Positions 10,501 to 20,228 of a DNA stretch of 64,000 nt are shown here, in pieces. The notes beneath the pieces were generated by a model. That model made no database searches. It saw nothing but the letters and a program-made list of their open reading frames with translations, and was not told the DNA's origin. The translations under genes and the position numbers were made by a program. This stretch comes from Bacteroidota bacterium (GTDB lineage Bacteria; Bacteroidota; Bacteroidia; AKYH767-A; OLB10): NCBI GenBank assembly GCA_016699635.1, contig CP064983.1:1116001-1180000 (forward strand), in the 5' to 3' direction. Positions within the stretch are counted from its first letter, which is position 1, and the number at the start of each line of letters is the position of its first letter.

Positions 10501-11202
10501 ATGCGAGACAGAGTTCAGAAATGCCTCCACCGTTTGTCCGCTTAATGTACGTCCGCTGGCATCTGTAATTGTTCCGGAAATCATGACAGGCAAATCAACC
10601 TTTTTTTGTTCCATTACATTCTGAATGGCTACTAATGCTGCTTTGGCATTGAGTGTATCAAAAATTGTTTCAACTAAAAGTAAATCTGCACCACCATCAA
10701 CCAAGCCATTTATCTGCTCCGTATAAGCATCTACCATCTGATCCCAGCTAACCGCTCGGAAACCCGGCCTGTTTACATCGGGCGAGAGTGACAAAGTTCT
10801 GTTTGTTGGACCAACAGCACCAGCAACATAAAACTTTTTATCTGACTGATGTTTCTTTTTGAATGATTCAACCGCCTTCTTAGCAATTTTAGCCGACTCA
10901 AAATTTAACTCATAAGCCAATGACTCCATGTGGTAATCGGCTAATGAAATTTTCTGCGCATTAAAAGTGTTAGTTTCAATAATATCAGCTCCTGCTTCGA
11001 GATATTCCAAGTGAATGGCTTCAATAATTTCGGGCTTGGTGAGTGAGAGCAAATCGTTATTCCCCTTTAAGTCACTTTTCCAATCTGCAAACCTTTCACC
11101 TCGATAATCTTCCTCACTTAATTTATATCGCTGAATCATAGTGCCCATGGCACCATCTATAATTAATATTCTTTTTTCTAACTCCTGTCTAATATTTTTC
11201 AT
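7539..11202 (-). CDS. metH: Cobalamin-dependent methionine synthase (frameshifted at 8722-8726)
   Basis: Full-length B12-dependent methionine synthase, about 1220 residues. It transfers a methyl group from methyltetrahydrofolate to homocysteine. The order is homocysteine domain (zinc ligands Cys244 and Cys307/Cys308 in GGCCGTTPEH), pterin domain (about 350-610), B12 cap and B12 domain (GDVHDIGKNI, cobalt-ligating His761), then the SAM-binding activation domain (RPAAGYPAQPDH, YFAHPESHYFAVG). A run of five T at 8722-8726 carries one base too many; with four the frame reads EMERENFTMPLLIGGATTS as expected. The ATG at 11202 is preferred to one seven codons upstream. It lies downstream of mnmD and a SAM-I riboswitch, so repression by SAM is expected. 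Only the frameshift argues against activity. Confidence 0.93.
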
Positions 11203-11240
11203 TTCACTAAAGTGTTGCAACAATTCTAATTAATGTTTTT

Positions 11241-11903
11241 CTATTTACAAGCTCTGATCATTTCACGTTTCCCTTTTGGTCCGGGCAATGCTTCAACAGC
11301 AAACCCAACTTTTTTTAATGTTCGCTTTACTTCACCATTAGCACAATAAGTTACCAGCATAGCTCCTCTATTGCATGACTCATAAACCTTATGAAGCACT
11401 TCAAAAGACCATAACTCCGGCTGGTGTGTTGGTGAAAATGCATCGTAATAGACAAGGTCATAACCACCATCTAATTTCAACTCCAGCATATCAGCATTAA
11501 TTTTATGCAAAACAAAATCGCCAAAAGTTACATTCTCGAACCAGTTGCAGTCATGCATTTTTTGAAACATGGGTAGCAATGCTTTTCCAAAGTATTCAAA
11601 ATAATTTAACTTGTTTATTATTGCCATTGGCAAGGGCGATGACTCAATAGTGGTATAATGAATTGGCTTCTGCAACACATAACATTCTCTGTATGTGAGT
11701 ATGGCATTGAGTCCTGTGCCAAATCCCATTTCAAGAATTTTAATGTCAGGAAGGCTTTTATTCAAGGCAAGCAAACCATTTCTAATAAACACATGCATAC
11801 TTTCCTGCATGGCTCCATGCAATGAATGATAGTGTTCATTAATCCGGGTGTTGATTAGCGTATCAATACCTTCTTTTGTTTTTACAATCTCAATGGAGTC
11901 CAT
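11241..11903 (-). CDS. mnmD: MnmD-like tRNA 5-methylaminomethyl-2-thiouridine methyltransferase
   Basis: A 220-residue SAM-dependent methyltransferase of the DUF752 family (methyltransferase part of MnmC). It converts nm5(s2)U34 to mnm5(s2)U34 in tRNA wobble positions. Visible motifs are ILEMGFGTGLNAILT (SAM-binding glycine loop), the YYDAFSPTHQPELWS signature of MnmC/MnmD, and the C-terminal GPKGKREM. The MnmC oxidase half is absent, so this is the stand-alone MnmD form. AAGGAG lies directly against the ATG at 11903, closer than usual. It is the first gene after the SAM-I riboswitch and is followed 38 bases later by metH, so both should be controlled by SAM. Confidence 0.87.
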   Translation of the reverse strand: MDSIEIVKTKEGIDTLINTRINEHYHSLHGAMQESMHVFIRNGLLALNKSLPDIKILEMGFGTGLNAILTYRECYVLQKPIHYTTIESSPLPMAIINKLNYFEYFGKALLPMFQKMHDCNWFENVTFGDFVLHKINADMLELKLDGGYDLVYYDAFSPTHQPELWSFEVLHKVYESCNRGAMLVTYCANGEVKRTLKKVGFAVEALPGPKGKREMIRACK

Positions 11904-11928
11904 CTCCTTAATTTAAATCAGATTTAAA

Positions 11929-11964
11929 ATAAAAAAAATCTTTTCCGAAAAGCCGAAAAAGATT
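11929..11964 (-). terminator. Riboswitch attenuator (intrinsic terminator)
   Basis: Read on the minus strand, AATCTTTT and AAAAGATT form the arms of a hairpin extended by a T-G wobble and two CG pairs, with loop GCTTTT, followed by an eight-base U-tract. It lies 23 bases after the SAM-I aptamer and 25 bases before the mnmD start, exactly where a transcriptional attenuator is expected. Upstream AGATT at about 11975-11979 could pair with the 5' arm to form an antiterminator; this is inferred. Confidence 0.85.
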
Positions 11965-11987
11965 GAACGTTTTTAATCTGATTTCGA

Positions 11988-12089
11988 CTTATCTGCTTCC
12001 CTTAGGGAATGTGAATTGGCACCTTTTCTGCCAGAGGCAGATGGTTGTCAAGGCATCGCAGGGCACTTCCCTCCGCCTTTCTCGATAAG
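11988..12089 (-). promoter_or_regulatory. SAM-I (S-box) riboswitch
   Basis: On the minus strand the sequence begins CTTATCGAGAAAGGCGGAGG and ends with GATAAG, which closes helix P1 with CTTATC. In between are the S-box hallmarks: GGAGGGA, GCCCTGCGATGCC, CAACC, a P3 hairpin CTGCC-TCT-GGCAG, GGTGCCAATTC, and a P4 hairpin TTCCCTAAGGGAA. These match the SAM-I aptamer core and kink-turn. It precedes an intrinsic terminator and the mnmD-metH genes, so high SAM should terminate transcription before both. Found by eye; a covariance-model search was not possible. Confidence 0.93.
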
Positions 12090-12393
12090 CATTTTGAAAA
12101 GAACAAGGTGCAAATATACAGCATACCAATCATTTGAACAAAACAATTGCATTGAATTTTTACACTGTACTTGAATAGTTGTACTATATTAAACAACAAT
12201 TTTCCTATGATAAAACAGCACTAATGTTCTATGGCATCAAGTGCTTTTTATCTTACACCCACCCTTTTTAAATTGATAAAAAAGCTTAAGTTTTTAGGGG
12301 AATTACAAATTTTCATTTTTTGACCTACATCAAATCAAATCACTTTTTAAAATTCTACTTTTATACAGTCAGATTTACCATAAAATGTAGATT
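12090..12393. other. Intergenic region between the riboswitch and a T9SS gene
   Basis: AT-rich spacer between two divergent units. It must hold the promoter for the riboswitch transcript (minus) and for the gene at 12394 (plus). TACTTTTA at 12355-12362 is one base off the -7 consensus and well placed for the plus-strand gene. I see no coding frame or other structure. Confidence 0.4.
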
Positions 12394-13527
12394 ATGAAAA
12401 ACCGAACCATTCTATTTGCATTTTTCCTATTACTGGTATCAATAGGTTACAGTCAAACCTGTACTGTAGGCTACCCTCCTCCATCTGACAATTGCGCAAC
12501 AGCACCTGCAATTCAGCTTAATGGTGTTTATTGCGGAAATACATGCAATGCCACAGCAAATGATGCAGCATGGTTTAAAAACAGTAATGAATTTTGTAAT
12601 TCAGTTAGCAAACAAACCATAGAAAATAATGGTTTCTACATTTTTCAGGCAACTGCATCATCAGTAAATTTCACAATATGTACTAAGACGGGATGTACAA
12701 GAAAGAACAACATAATTGGTGCATCAGGAATTCAGGCATTGATTTTTAATTTCCCTACAGCAAATGGATTGGGGACATGCGGTTCAGGTTCTATTGATGG
12801 CTATTATTGTTTAAAGCAACTTAGCGGCACAGACTGTGGTTCATGTAGTAATCCAAAAGGTTGTCTCAGTGCAAGTGTCAATGGATTGTCTGCAGGTAAA
12901 TTTTATTATTTTATGGTTGATGGTTATGAAGGTGATTGTTGTGATTTTAGTATTCAGTTTACGTCAAACATTACATTACCTGTTGAGTTAATCAGTTTCA
13001 AGGGCAAGGGAGAAAATGCAGGCAATCATTTGTTCTGGAGTACAGCATCAGAAAAAAATAATGATTATTTTAATATAGAAAGCAGCACCGATGCTACAAA
13101 TTGGCGCACTATAAACAGTATTAAAGGGCATGGCAATACGAATCAATTAAAAAATTATGATTTCATTGATTTGAACCCTGCTGCTGTTATTACCTACTAC
13201 CGACTTATGCAGGTTGATTATGATGGTTCATTTTCATACAGCCCAATCATTTTTGTAGATCGTTCTGCAACAGGTTCGCTAAGTATATTTCCCAACCCTT
13301 TCAATTCAGAGTTGAATTTACAATTCAACATAAGTAAAGGTGGGCTTTACACGCTTACTTTCAATTCAATGTTAGGTAAACAAATTCAAAAACAAATAGA
13401 TTTAAAAGAAGGTCAGAGTCTTGCAAAAATTGATTTTTCTGATAATCTGACAAGTGGTGCTTATATGGTTGAAGTTGCAAATGAATCAGGAGAAATTTTA
13501 CAACATGTAAAGCTAATCAAATACTAA
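12394..13527 (+). CDS. Secreted T9SS type A sorting-domain protein
   Basis: A 377-residue secreted protein. The signal peptide covers residues 1-20 (ending SIGYSQ). The N-terminal half is cysteine-rich (CTVGYPPPSDNCATAP, YCGNTCNA, GDCCDFS) and resembles extracellular adhesin-like domains often found before T9SS tails. From LPVELISFKGKGENAGNHLFW it carries the segment that commonly precedes a type A sorting domain, and it ends with LSIFPNPFNSELNLQF through VEVANESGEILQHVKLIKY. It should be exported by Sec and then moved across the outer membrane by the type 9 system. No catalytic motif is recognisable. No sorting-machinery gene is in the window. Confidence 0.82.
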   Translation: MKNRTILFAFFLLLVSIGYSQTCTVGYPPPSDNCATAPAIQLNGVYCGNTCNATANDAAWFKNSNEFCNSVSKQTIENNGFYIFQATASSVNFTICTKTGCTRKNNIIGASGIQALIFNFPTANGLGTCGSGSIDGYYCLKQLSGTDCGSCSNPKGCLSASVNGLSAGKFYYFMVDGYEGDCCDFSIQFTSNITLPVELISFKGKGENAGNHLFWSTASEKNNDYFNIESSTDATNWRTINSIKGHGNTNQLKNYDFIDLNPAAVITYYRLMQVDYDGSFSYSPIIFVDRSATGSLSIFPNPFNSELNLQFNISKGGLYTLTFNSMLGKQIQKQIDLKEGQSLAKIDFSDNLTSGAYMVEVANESGEILQHVKLIKY

Positions 13528-13567
13528 AACTACCCTTTTTCCCTTTTGCAGTTAACCAAAAAAAAAA

Positions 13568-14149
13568 TTACTTTTTTATTTTAGAACGGATGCGGCTTAA
13601 TGTTGCCTGATCAATATTCAAATACTGTGCAATCACACCAAGCGAAATATGTTCTGAAATATGTTTTGAGCGATTATACCATTCCTTATATCTGTCTTCT
13701 GCACGTTCTTGTGAATAAATCAAAAATCTTCGTTCCCAAAAAAGATATCCTGCTTCAACAATTTTATGATAAACATTAGCTATTTCTATTTCTTCGGAAA
13801 TCAACTTTTTAAATGTTTGCATGTTTATAGCAAGCATAGTACAGTCGGTCAGTGTTTCAATAATTTCATTCCCTTTTTCGTTCTGAAACATGGTTGAAAA
13901 TGAAGTAATCATATCGCCAGGCTCCCCAAACCAGAGCGTAAACTGAGCATCTTCTCTATAAATATATCCTCTTGTATAGCCGGAGCAAATAAAAAAGCAT
14001 TGTGTGCAAATACTTTTATTTGAAACTACTGTATCGCCCTTTTTATAGTTTCTGTATTCAAAATGCTGTGCGATTTTATCAATGGTTTTATCACTAACAG
14101 AATTATAGTATCTGCAAAGTATATTTTTTAGTTCCTGAACATCTACCAT
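13568..14149 (-). CDS. Crp/Fnr family transcriptional regulator
   Basis: A 193-residue regulator with an N-terminal cyclic-nucleotide-binding-like fold (about residues 25-120; FEYRNYKKGDTVV, FFICSGYTRGYIY) and a C-terminal winged helix (ISLGVIAQYLNIDQATLSRIRSKI, about 168-191). The HTH is the form widespread in Bacteroidota Crp-like proteins. The ligand-binding PBC residues for cAMP are not conserved, so the effector is unknown. Three cysteines occur (12, 48 and 54) but do not form an Fnr-type Fe-S set. It stands between a T9SS gene and an RNA-modifying enzyme with no obvious target. Confidence 0.86.
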   Translation of the reverse strand: MVDVQELKNILCRYYNSVSDKTIDKIAQHFEYRNYKKGDTVVSNKSICTQCFFICSGYTRGYIYREDAQFTLWFGEPGDMITSFSTMFQNEKGNEIIETLTDCTMLAINMQTFKKLISEEIEIANVYHKIVEAGYLFWERRFLIYSQERAEDRYKEWYNRSKHISEHISLGVIAQYLNIDQATLSRIRSKIKK

Positions 14150-14294
14150 TTTAAAGGCATTTAAGCGGTATTGACTCCTTTACATTTCAAAATCAAGTTT
14201 AACAAAGATAAAAATTAATCAACATTATGTGTCAGGATTTAATAATGCTTAAAGTATTTCATTTTCAATGAATCAAAACCAGTATTTTTAACTC

Positions 14295-14885
14295 GTGAAA
14301 AAATATTATGTACTTTATAAACCTTATGGTTATCTATCGCAGTTTAGTGATGAAGCCAAACACAAAGGACTTAAACACCTCATTGATGTTGAACCGGATG
14401 TTTATCCTGCAGGCAGACTTGATGTTGATAGCGAAGGTTTATTATTGCTTACCAATGATAATTTCCTGAAACATCATTTATTAAATCCCGAAAACAAACA
14501 TAAACGAACCTATCATGTGCAGGTTGATGGTACAGCCACAAGTGTACACCTAAACCTACTTCGCCAGGGTGTTGAAATTACTATAGAAGGCAAGCCATAT
14601 AAGACGTTTCCTCCTGCATCTGTAAATTTATTGAATGAGGTTTCTTATCCTGAAAGAAATCCGCCTGTGCGTTTTCGCAAACACATTCCAACAAGCTGGA
14701 TAGAATTGGTTCTTACAGAAGGTAAAAACCGTCAGGTTAGAAAAATGACTGCTGCTGTTGGTATTCCTACTCTAAGACTAATCAGAAGTAAAATTGAAGC
14801 TATTAATATTAAAGATTATCAGCCGGGTGAATTAAAAGAATTGTCGCAAAAAGAAATTTTTAAATTATTGCATTTACAAATCTGA
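14295..14885 (+). CDS. RluE-type rRNA pseudouridine synthase
   Basis: A 196-residue pseudouridine synthase of the RsuA/RluB/RluE group, most like RluE, which modifies U2457 of 23S rRNA in E. coli. The catalytic motif is PAGRLDVDSEGLLLLTND, with the essential Asp in GRLD. Further motifs are YVLYKPYGYLSQFS at the N-terminus and LTEGKNRQVRKMTAAVG near the C-terminus. No S4 RNA-binding domain precedes the catalytic domain, as is usual for RluE. The start is GTG at 14295; no ATG fits. A strong bidirectional terminator follows at 14975-15004. Confidence 0.87.
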   Translation: MKKYYVLYKPYGYLSQFSDEAKHKGLKHLIDVEPDVYPAGRLDVDSEGLLLLTNDNFLKHHLLNPENKHKRTYHVQVDGTATSVHLNLLRQGVEITIEGKPYKTFPPASVNLLNEVSYPERNPPVRFRKHIPTSWIELVLTEGKNRQVRKMTAAVGIPTLRLIRSKIEAINIKDYQPGELKELSQKEIFKLLHLQI

Positions 14886-14974
14886 ACAAATGCAAAGTAG
14901 CATTCAAGCTACCGGTATATTTCTCAGACGTAATTAATATCCTTTAGTGAACAATGGCTTTCTCAGAAAATGAA

Positions 14975-15004
14975 AAACCCCATTTCCATCAGGAAATGGG
15001 GTTT
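14975..15004. terminator. Bidirectional intrinsic terminator
   Basis: A perfect 13-bp stem (AAACCCCATTTCC paired with GGAAATGGGGTTT) with loop ATCA. T-rich tracts follow in both directions: ACTTTTTAT on plus and TTCATTTT on minus. It lies between the convergent pseudouridine synthase and repeat-protein genes and can serve both. Confidence 0.9.
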
Positions 15005-15021
15005 ACTTTTTATAAAATAAA

Positions 15022-16379
15022 TTACTTATTTATCACCAATTTTTTATTGATAAGAACACCATCTTTTTCAATACAGATATGATAAATACCATTTGTAAAT
15101 GCAGAGGTGTTGATGCTTGTTTCCTTAGTTGTAATTGAAGCATCATAAACATTCTTGCCTATTGCATCATTGATTTTGATATTAGCACCAACCGGAAGAT
15201 TAGTAAGATTCAGATAGTCATTAGCCGGATTAGGATAAACTTCTATACTATTATCTGCAGCCATGCTGTTTATGCTTGATGTTCCATTACCAAATTTCAT
15301 CACTGTTGCTCTATACGAGTTATTTATATCCTCAAAAGCAACATAAGGCACACCGCTACTGTTGAATGCAAGAGATGTATAATCTGCCCATCCTGATGAA
15401 AAGCCTGTTGACCCCACAGCCACCCAAGCACTGCCATCATACTTCATCACTGTAGCCTGAGAATTGTTAAAGCTACTCTTAAATGCCACATAGGGTTCTC
15501 CCGTATTGCTGAATGCTAAAGATGGATAGTGTGAAGTTCCTGTAGAAAAACCTGCATTTCCTACCAATGCCCAACTGCTGCCATTAAACTTCATTACAGA
15601 AACATGGCTATTTTGCGTGCCATCAATAAAAGCCATATAAGGCTCTCCGCTATTGCTAAATGCCAATGAAGCATAGTCTGCAGAATTTGTTGTAAAACCA
15701 ACCGGACCAACGTTTACCCAATTACTACCATCAAATTTCATAACAGATGCATTATATAAGCCACCCCATTGTGTAAAAGTACATAAGGAGTGTTATTATT
15801 ATCTATTGCAATTGTTGGCTCTTTAACCGATACGCTGGAAAATCCGGCAGTACCAACAACAACCCAACTATTGCCATCAAACTTCATTACTGTTGCTTTA
15901 GATAAACTTGTTGCATCTTGGAAAACGACATAAGGAACTCCATTGCTGTTGATGGCTAATGAATTGTAATAAGGTTCACCAGTTGAAAATCCAACATTAC
16001 CCACAGCTACCCAACTGCTGCCATCAAATTTCATAACCGTTACATTATCATTATTTGCATGATCACTGTATGCTACATACGGTGTACCGTTATTGTCAAA
16101 AGCAATATCTGTATAGTCTGCAATGCCTTGAGAAAATCCGGCAGTCCCTACATACACCCAATTGCTGCCGTCAAATTTCATTACCGATGCTTTTGCATTA
16201 ACTGAACCATCTGAAAAAACCACATAAGGCTCATCATTATTATTGAATGCAATATTTGTATATTTGGCATTAAAGCTGGTAAATCCAACCGGACCTACTA
16301 ACTGCCAACTTTGTGCAAAAATGTTTGTGGTTAATAATGTAACTGCAATAAAGATTAGCGATTGTATTGTTCTTTTCAT
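15022..16379 (-). CDS. Secreted beta-propeller-like repeat protein with T9SS tail (frameshifted at 15775-15778)
   Basis: Secreted protein of about 452 residues. The signal peptide is residues 1-22 (ending NIFAQ). It is followed by seven repeats of about 45-48 residues with the consensus VMKFDGSxWVxVGxxGFSxG then YxSLAFxxxGxPYVAF. The layout suggests beta-propeller blades or a tachylectin/BNR-like fold. The end carries a type A sorting domain (IEVYPNPANDYLNL through KKLVINK). The frame breaks at an A4 run (15775-15778); with five A the sequence reads VLFTQWGGLYNASVMKF, restoring the repeat. The repeat phase is preserved across the break, so the gene is probably intact in the cell. Its ligand is unknown. 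Confidence 0.78.
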
Positions 16380-16712
16380 TTTATATTGATTTAATTATTT
16401 TAATTATAAAAATTATAAGTTAAAAATTTCTGAAGTGCTTAAAGTTAGCAGTGGTTTGTTGTACGTGAATACAGATGAAGCTGTGATTAAAAAAGGTTTA
16501 TGCTGTTTTTCTAAGAAATATAATAGTGTGTAATTCACAATTGTTATTAAAAACCTTACAAAGGTGCACTCAATGCAAGCCCGTTGCAATGGGCTGAACA
16601 GCCCAATTTGAAATAAATTATACACTACCTTCCTGCCTGTAAAAGCCTGAAAATAACCTCTGTTTACTATATCAAAACTATTTATACTTTTATCTGATTA
16701 TTACTTCTTCTT
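16380..16712. other. Intergenic region with a short perfect palindrome
   Basis: A 333-base spacer between divergent secreted-protein genes. It contains a 16-base near-perfect inverted repeat, TGGGCTGAACAGCCCA, at 16590-16605, preceded by GCCCGTTGCAATGGGC at 16579-16594, so the two alternative hairpins share bases. TACTTTTA near 16687 is one base from the -7 consensus and may serve the GH92 gene. A 70-codon frame on the minus strand here has no protein-like character. Confidence 0.4.
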
Positions 16713-19609
16713 ATGTCGTTTTTTAAAACTGCTTTACTAAGTTGCTGGTTGCTTTGCAACAGCATACTTTATGCACAGCCAACTTACACGCAATATGTAA
16801 ATCCATTTATAGGAACAGGTGGTCATGGACATACTTTTCCGGGAGCAACACTCCCCTTCGGTATGGTTCAACTGAGTCCTGACACACGCATTGATGGAAG
16901 TTGGGATGGATGTAGTGGTTATCATTATTCTGATTCTGTATTATATGGATTTTCGCACACGCATCTTAGTGGTACTGGTGTGAGTGATTATGGTGATATT
17001 TTATTACTACCCATGAACGATGAGCCTGCATTGGATGAAAGTGTTCCCACTGCAACTTTCTCACACAACTTCGAAAATGCCACCCCCGGTTATTATTCTG
17101 TAAAATTGCTTGCCGACAGTATTGATGTAGAATTAACATCAACCCTAAGAACAGGAATGCATCGTTATACATTTAACAAACCCGGATTAGCTTATATCTA
17201 TCTTGATTTAAATCATCGTGATAAGTTAACAGCAAGTAACATTAATATTGTTTACGATTCCACTATTAAAGTTTACAGAAAAAGCGAAGGCTGGGCAAAG
17301 GAACAAATCCTATATGCCAACATTCGTTTTTCAAAACCTTTTATTCAATCAAAACAATTAGGAAACAAAAAAGCTGTGTTCGTTTTTTCAGTTTCTGAAA
17401 AAGAAAGTATCATGGCTAAGGTTGCATTATCTGCTGTTGACGATGATGGTGCTGAACGAAATATGATTCTCGAAAATCCCGACTGGAATTTTGAACACAT
17501 AAAAATAAATGCTGCACAAAAATGGAATGAAGAACTATCGAAAATAAAAGTCAGCAGCAGCGATAAAAATAAGTTAACCGTTTTTTATACAGCAATGTAT
17601 CACTGCATGATGCATCCCAATATTTATAACGATGTTGATGGCAGATACCGTGGAAGAGATTTACAAATTCATCAGACTGACCATAATTATTATACTGTCT
17701 TTTCGTTGTGGGATACATTCAGGACATGGCATCCGTTGATGACTATAATTGATAGTGCACGCACAGTTGATTTTATCCGTACTTTTTTATTGCAGTATGA
17801 GCAAGGAGGCTTACTTCCTGTTTGGGAACTGGCAGCTAATGAAACAGAATGTATGATTGGCTATCATGCAGTGAGTGTTATTGCCGATGCAATGATGAAA
17901 GGCATTAAAGGTTTTGACTATGAAAAAGCATTTGAAGCATGCAAGTTTAGTGCAGAACAACGCAACCGTTTTGGATTAGGTGCATATATTGACAAAGGTT
18001 TTCTTGAAGCGGAAGATGAGCATGAATCTGTTTCAAAAACATTAGAGTATGCTTATGATGACTGGTGCATTGCACAAATGGCAAAACTGTTGGGAAAAGA
18101 AGATGATTACAACACCTACATGCAACGCTCGCAGTCATGGAAAAATTTATTTGACCCTGTGACGGGATTTATCCTACCAAGAAGCAACGGTGGCTGGCTA
18201 AATCCTTTTGACCCTTTTGAAGTGAACAACAATTATACTGAAGCAAATGGATGGCAATACAACTTTTTTGTTCCTCAGGATATTGATGGTATGATTTCAT
18301 ACAATGGCGGAAAAGAAAAATTCGAAAAAAAATTAGATCAGCTTTTTAGTGCTTCTACAAAAACTACAGGTAGAGAACAATCTGATATTACAGGATTAAT
18401 AGGACAGTATGCACACGGTAACGAACCTAGTCATCACATTGCTTACTTGTACAATTATGTTGACAAGCCGGGAAAGACTGAGAAAATTGTCAATAAAATA
18501 ATCAATGATTTTTACAAGAACAGTCCGGATGGTTTAATAGGTAATGAAGATTGCGGACAGATGAGTGCATGGTATGTGATGAGTGCTCTTGGCATGTACC
18601 CTGTTTGTCCGGGAAGCAATCAATATACGCTGACTACTCCTCAGTTTGATAAAGTTGAAATTTTAACTTCAGGAAATAAAACATTTACTATTGATGTAAA
18701 GAACAAAACAAACAAAGCAAATTTCCTTAGAGTGAAGAAAACAAAAAATATTTCTTTTCGGGATGGTTTGCTTTTTAATCACAATCGTTTTAGCACTGAC
18801 AATCTTTTAGTACTAACTGCCGACAGTATTCCTTCTATACTTCGTAAAAAAGATTTGGCTGATAGTATTTACTATTCCGATGATTTATTTCGTGTTCCTA
18901 TAATTACTGCTTCAACAACGGTATTTAAAGATTCTCTTAAAGTCAGTATTAAATCTTTTCAAAAGATAAAAACATAGTTTATCTGCAACAAGGACCATTT
19001 GAACGTCCGGCAAAGATTGATTATAAAAAACCATTTTATATTTATGATACGTCAGTAATTCATGCTTTTGTTACAGACTCAAGCGGTATTGAAAGTAAGT
19101 GGGCAAAAGCTGAGTACTTTAAACTTCCTCATCCAAAATGGAAAGTTTCTATTAAAGGAAATTACAATCCACAATATAATGCAGGCGGTGCAAACGGATT
19201 GATTGATGGACTGCATGGTGATATAAACTGGCGTAAAGGTCGCTGGCAAGGTTATCAGTCGCAGGATTTTGAATGTGTTGTTGATATGGGTAATCAGCAA
19301 GAAGTTTCTTCTTTTAACACCAGTTTTTTGCAAGATACAAGAGCCTGGATTCTTATGCCTATTTCAGTGGAGTACTTTACATCTGATGATGGTAAGTTAT
19401 TTAATAGTGCAGGTATTGTTCAGCATCAGACTGCACCGGATAATTATGAAATAAGTATTGAGAATTTTAAATTACAAACCGAAGCTCTAATAACAGCACG
19501 TTACATAAAAGTTGTTGCTAAAAATTTCAGAAAACTACCTTCATGGCATCAGGGTTTTCCAATGGGTGGCGAAGCTTTTATTTTTGTTGATGAAGTAGAA
19601 GTAGAATGA
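16713..19609 (+). CDS. GH92 alpha-mannosidase with C-terminal discoidin-like domain (frameshifted at 18961-18964)
   Basis: Secreted glycoside hydrolase family 92 protein of about 965 residues. Residues 1-22 are a signal peptide (ending ILYAQ). The GH92 core shows YVNPFIGTGGHGHTFPGATL, GFSHTHLSGTG, FSLWDTFRTWHP, GNEPSHHIAYLYNYV and NEDCGQMSAWYV. GH92 enzymes are calcium-dependent exo-alpha-mannosidases; the Glu in GNED and the GNEPSHH signature are consistent with activity. An A4 run at 18961-18964 breaks the frame; with five A it continues as QKDKNIVYLQQGPF into a chitobiase-like linker and an F5/8 (discoidin)-like domain (GLIDGLHGDINWRKGRWQGY). This tail occurs in other Bacteroidota hydrolases. 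No other polysaccharide-utilisation genes are adjacent. Confidence 0.86.
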
Positions 19610-19617
19610 TAAAGTAC

Positions 19618-20145
19618 TTAGTCGTTCAGTACCGTTGCATCTTTCTCTACAACTAATTTATACATACGCTCTACAACTTCATAGGTAATAGGGCAACTGG
19701 TCATATTTGGAATATTTACTTCGCGACCAATTAAAAAGTCTGTGTGTTGCAGATGTGGAAATCCGGAACAGTCCTTAGGACGAATTTCATAAATACTGCA
19801 CTTATTATCTCTTTGTAAAAACTGACATGGTGTTTTTGTATTCATCCAGTCGCCAGTTTCATCTTTATACAGCCACTTGTCTTTAAACTGTTGCACTGTC
19901 ATTTTAAAATGTGCTGCAACTCTTTTTATATCTGCAGGTTGCCATGTTGGTGTCATAGTCTTACAACAATTACCACAGGCAAGACAATCAATTTTTTTAA
20001 AAGCAAGATCATTAAGTTTCTTTGCTTTTGCTGTCAACTGCTTTACCTTGCGGCTATGCAGTCCTTTCAGAAAAGTTGTGTACTTTTTTCTGTTTCTCCC
20101 AGATTTAATTCGGAATGCTTTTAAATCAATTCTTTTTGTTGCCAT
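19618..20145 (-). CDS. YkgJ-family cysteine cluster protein
   Basis: A 175-residue protein of the YkgJ/CxxCxxCC family, putative zinc- or Fe-S-binding proteins. The main signature is DCLACGNCCKTMTPTW at about residues 53-68, followed by CQFLQ, CSIYEIRPKDCSGFPH and CPIT, giving the full set of family cysteines. The N-terminal 45 residues are very basic, unlike most members, which may indicate nucleic-acid contact (inference). It converges with the GH92 gene, with 8 bases between the stops. Function is unknown. Confidence 0.82.
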   Translation of the reverse strand: MATKRIDLKAFRIKSGRNRKKYTTFLKGLHSRKVKQLTAKAKKLNDLAFKKIDCLACGNCCKTMTPTWQPADIKRVAAHFKMTVQQFKDKWLYKDETGDWMNTKTPCQFLQRDNKCSIYEIRPKDCSGFPHLQHTDFLIGREVNIPNMTSCPITYEVVERMYKLVVEKDATVLND

Positions 20146-20228
20146 AGTTTATAAACAAGCATGCAAATGAACAAATTTATTTTATAACTTAATTGATGGT
20201 GTATTGAAGATATTACTTCAGGATGCTT

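Noticed and set aside
16413..16625. A 70-codon minus-strand open frame in the spacer before GH92
   Set aside because: No promoter, ribosome binding site or protein-like composition; the region holds palindromes and is AT-rich spacer.
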